Source: Strongylocentrotus purpuratus
Taxonomy: Eukaryota > Echinodermata > Echinoidea > Camarodonta > Strongylocentrotidae
Length of the DNA stretch: 64,000 nucleotides
NCBI RefSeq assembly: GCF_000002235.5
Contig: NW_022145534.1
Location: forward strand, 186,001 to 250,000
Direction of reading: 5' to 3'
Shown here one piece after another: positions 63,042-64,000 of the stretch; the first letter of the stretch is position 1, and each line of letters opens with the position of its first letter. The position numbers were made by a program, and so were the translations under genes. Under the pieces are notes generated by a model. That model was not told the origin of the DNA, did no database searches, and worked only from the letters and a program-made list of their open reading frames with translations.

Positions 63042-63909
63042 CCTTTTATTCCTCATATCTTTTCTAATATTCCTTTTGTTCTTCTTTTTCCTTTTTTTTT
63101 TGTTTATCTCTCTTTATTAAACTGACGGGTTATCCTTCCCTATATTCTATTATCTTTCAACGTTTCATCACCATGTTCCTTAACCCTTACTGTACTGGGC
63201 TATTTTGAGCACCCGCTGACTGGGGGGGGGGGGGGCCTGGGAGGCCCCCCCCCCCTATGATCTCGGCCGTCGATTGTCCGATGAACACGAAAATTTGCAT
63301 GTTTGTAGATATTTACATTAGGAACAAGATGGTATAATTAGTTTTTTTCCGAATATGCAAATTTTTGTCGTTAGCCTAATTAATTATGCAAAAATGCTAA
63401 TTTCATGCATTTTACAGAAAACGTGTCAAACTCCAATTTTTGGATGTTGAAACTCGTTATTCATATGAAACTTCTTTTCTAAGACAAAAAAGTTAATTTA
63501 ATGTAATTAATAATGATAATTTATGCAAATTTTGATGCGATTTTTTTTTTTTTTTTTTTTTTTTTGATGACATGCGCATACTAATTGTTATGTAACGCCT
63601 TACAGGTATATCCGATTTCGACGAAAATGGTATCAAAATGTGCGTAAGACTTGAGGGGAAAAAGTCATGAAACGACATTTCAAAATTCCAAGCGGTTGCG
63701 GCGCAAACTCCGAAAATGTCGAGGGGGGGGGCCTCCCAGGCCCCCCCCCCCAGTACAGTAAGGGTTAATCGTTTCTATGCTTAACAATGGCGTTTAACAT
63801 AATTTACGTGTCATTTTTTTCTTTGTTGATTCATTCTATTTTCTTTCTTTTATCAGAGACGGAAAAACTTTACAAATGGACGGATTCGATGTTGAAATGG
63901 TGCAAGCCG
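59247..63909 (+). CDS. Unidentified single-pass (type II-like) membrane protein, first three exons
   Basis: Exons 59247-59547, 62680-62731 and 63857-63909 join in one frame with good splice sites (ATCGG|GTAAGT, GCATGCAG, ACAT|GTAAGG, TTTTATCAG, GCCG|GTATGT). The product starts with 67 mostly polar residues containing a glycine run (residues 12-16). A hydrophobic segment follows at about 68-92 (LLMMALVGVICLLAVVLSGL), preceded by the basic KAVRR. With no signal peptide, and positive charge on the N-terminal side, it is probably a type II anchor. The start of the extracellular part reads TWTFALGQSNLVLHYIDGK, then LQMDGFDVEMVQAG, which looks like beta-strand sequence, but I do not recognise the family. 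TNF-like ligands, sarcoglycan-like proteins and membrane collagens share this layout; none is supported by a motif. The ATG at 59247 (AATAATGG) begins a frame that leads straight into the anchor. The gene continues beyond the window. Confidence 0.65.
59758..59801. repeat. (CT)n microsatellite
   Basis: About 22 CT units in intron 1 of the second gene, next to poly-C runs at about 59731-59756. Confidence 0.95.
59886..62322. other. Intron 1 interior of the second gene
   Basis: No exon or other gene was recognised. It contains the palindrome at 60397-60452, a GA/poly-G stretch (about 60919-60946), a poly-C tract (about 61199-61223) next to two CACGTG hexamers (61172-61177 and 61181-61186), and poly-A/T runs near 61490-61670. 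The part from about 61150 to 61730 looks like interspersed repeat DNA, but I found no defined ends. Confidence 0.5.
60397..60452. repeat. Near-perfect 56 bp palindrome
   Basis: CGTTCATGATAGAG, then TTACTCATTCT, is followed at once by its inverse, AGAATGAGTAA, then CTCTATCATGAACG. The arms pair over about 27 bases with one unpaired C and essentially no loop. It could extrude a cruciform or give a long hairpin RNA, or be a tiny fold-back element. Confidence 0.85.
62323..62505. mobile_element. Inverted-repeat element, 16 bp perfect arms
   Basis: ACGGGGGTGTGCCGCT (62323-62338) and its exact complement AGCGGCACACCCCCGT (62490-62505) bound 183 bp without coding capacity. A poly-G tract (about 62290-62302) precedes it. 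It is probably a short non-autonomous repeat lying 175 bp before exon 2. Confidence 0.5.
62680..62731 (+). CDS. Exon 2 of the unidentified membrane protein
   Basis: Acceptor CCATGCATGCAG, donor ACAT|GTAAGG, 52 bp, encoding EKTWTFALGQSNLVLHY. Phase fits exon 1 (phase 1 in) and exon 3 (phase 2 out). Confidence 0.6.
62970..63038. repeat. (TC)n microsatellite with one interruption
   Basis: TC repeats over about 69 bp, interrupted near 63001 by TATCTATC. In intron 2 of the second gene. Confidence 0.95.
63180..63768. mobile_element. TTAA-ended TIR element in intron 2
   Basis: The left end TTAACCCTTACTGTACTGGG (63180-63199) is repeated in inverse at the right end, CAGTACAGTAAGGGTTAA (63751-63768). 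Just inside both ends is a G-run/C-run hairpin around CCTGGGAGG (about 63223-63256 and 63723-63751). The interior has no reading frame and contains a poly-T run of about 25 (63541-63565). The TTAA termini suggest a piggyBac-type non-autonomous element. It ends 88 bp before exon 3. Confidence 0.75.
63857..63909 (+). CDS. Exon 3 of the unidentified membrane protein
   Basis: Acceptor TTCTTTTATCAG, donor GCCG|GTATGT, 53 bp, encoding IDGKTLQMDGFDVEMVQA in the phase set by exon 2. Ends in phase 1. Confidence 0.6.
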
Positions 63910-63960
63910 GTATGTTAGGCCTAAAACAAATGTTGTATTGCCCTTTAGGTGCCAAAACAA

Positions 63961-63996
63961 GGGTCGGTCGGTCGGTCGGAATTTTTTTTTTTTTTT
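63961..63996. repeat. (GGTC)n followed by poly-T at the window edge
   Basis: GGGTCGGTCGGTCGGTCGGA runs into a T-tract of about 14. Possibly the edge of another interspersed repeat cut by the window end. Confidence 0.7.
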
Positions 63997-64000
63997 GGTC

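Overview
The window is metazoan nuclear DNA with spliced genes, GT-AG introns, satellite DNA, MITEs, a SINE and (CT)n/(GA)n and poly-C/G tracts. It is most likely from a sea urchin (Echinoidea). The best pointer is a fragment of histone H2B at 56658-56830 (minus strand). Its N-terminus ([16 protein letters not shown]) and its [20 protein letters not shown] core are close to the early-type sea urchin H2B sequence as I remember it. The repeat families have the look of echinoid genomes, and I do not assign a species.

Layout. (1) 1-42050 is one uninterrupted tandem satellite array, about 231 head-to-tail copies of a 181-182 bp monomer. Nearly every copy has a BamHI-type GGATCC. The array is open at the left edge of the window. 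It has monomer subfamilies and layered higher-order repeats: about 2.53 kb (14-mer) in the left part, and 1.09 kb, 3.09 kb and 4.19 kb blocks further right. It degenerates towards its right end. (2) 42054-43074 is a terminal-inverted-repeat element filled with a 157 bp tandem repeat that carries AGGTCA half-sites. It directly abuts the array. (3) 43456-52722 (+) holds twelve exons encoding 813 residues of vezatin, the adherens-junction membrane protein; the first exon(s) are not visible. A MITE with an internal LINE reverse-transcriptase fragment and a tRNA-derived SINE lie in its introns. (4) 52723-59160 is the 3' UTR and intergenic DNA. It carries a TTAA-ended fold-back MITE, a GC-rich TIR element, and the H2B fragment flanked by 33 bp direct repeats inside a duplicated local sequence. 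(5) 59247-63909 (+) holds the first three exons of a second gene. It encodes an unidentified single-pass, probably type II, membrane protein and runs off the right edge. Its introns hold a near-perfect palindrome, an inverted-repeat element and another TTAA-ended TIR element.

Both host genes encode membrane proteins and lie on the plus strand, but nothing shows that they work together. The array and the TIR element end only about 0.4 kb before the first recognisable vezatin exon. The satellite is therefore either in a very large 5' intron of vezatin or directly upstream of the gene.

Limits: exon borders were read by eye from splice motifs, reading-frame continuity and remembered vertebrate vezatin. 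No alignment or database search was possible.
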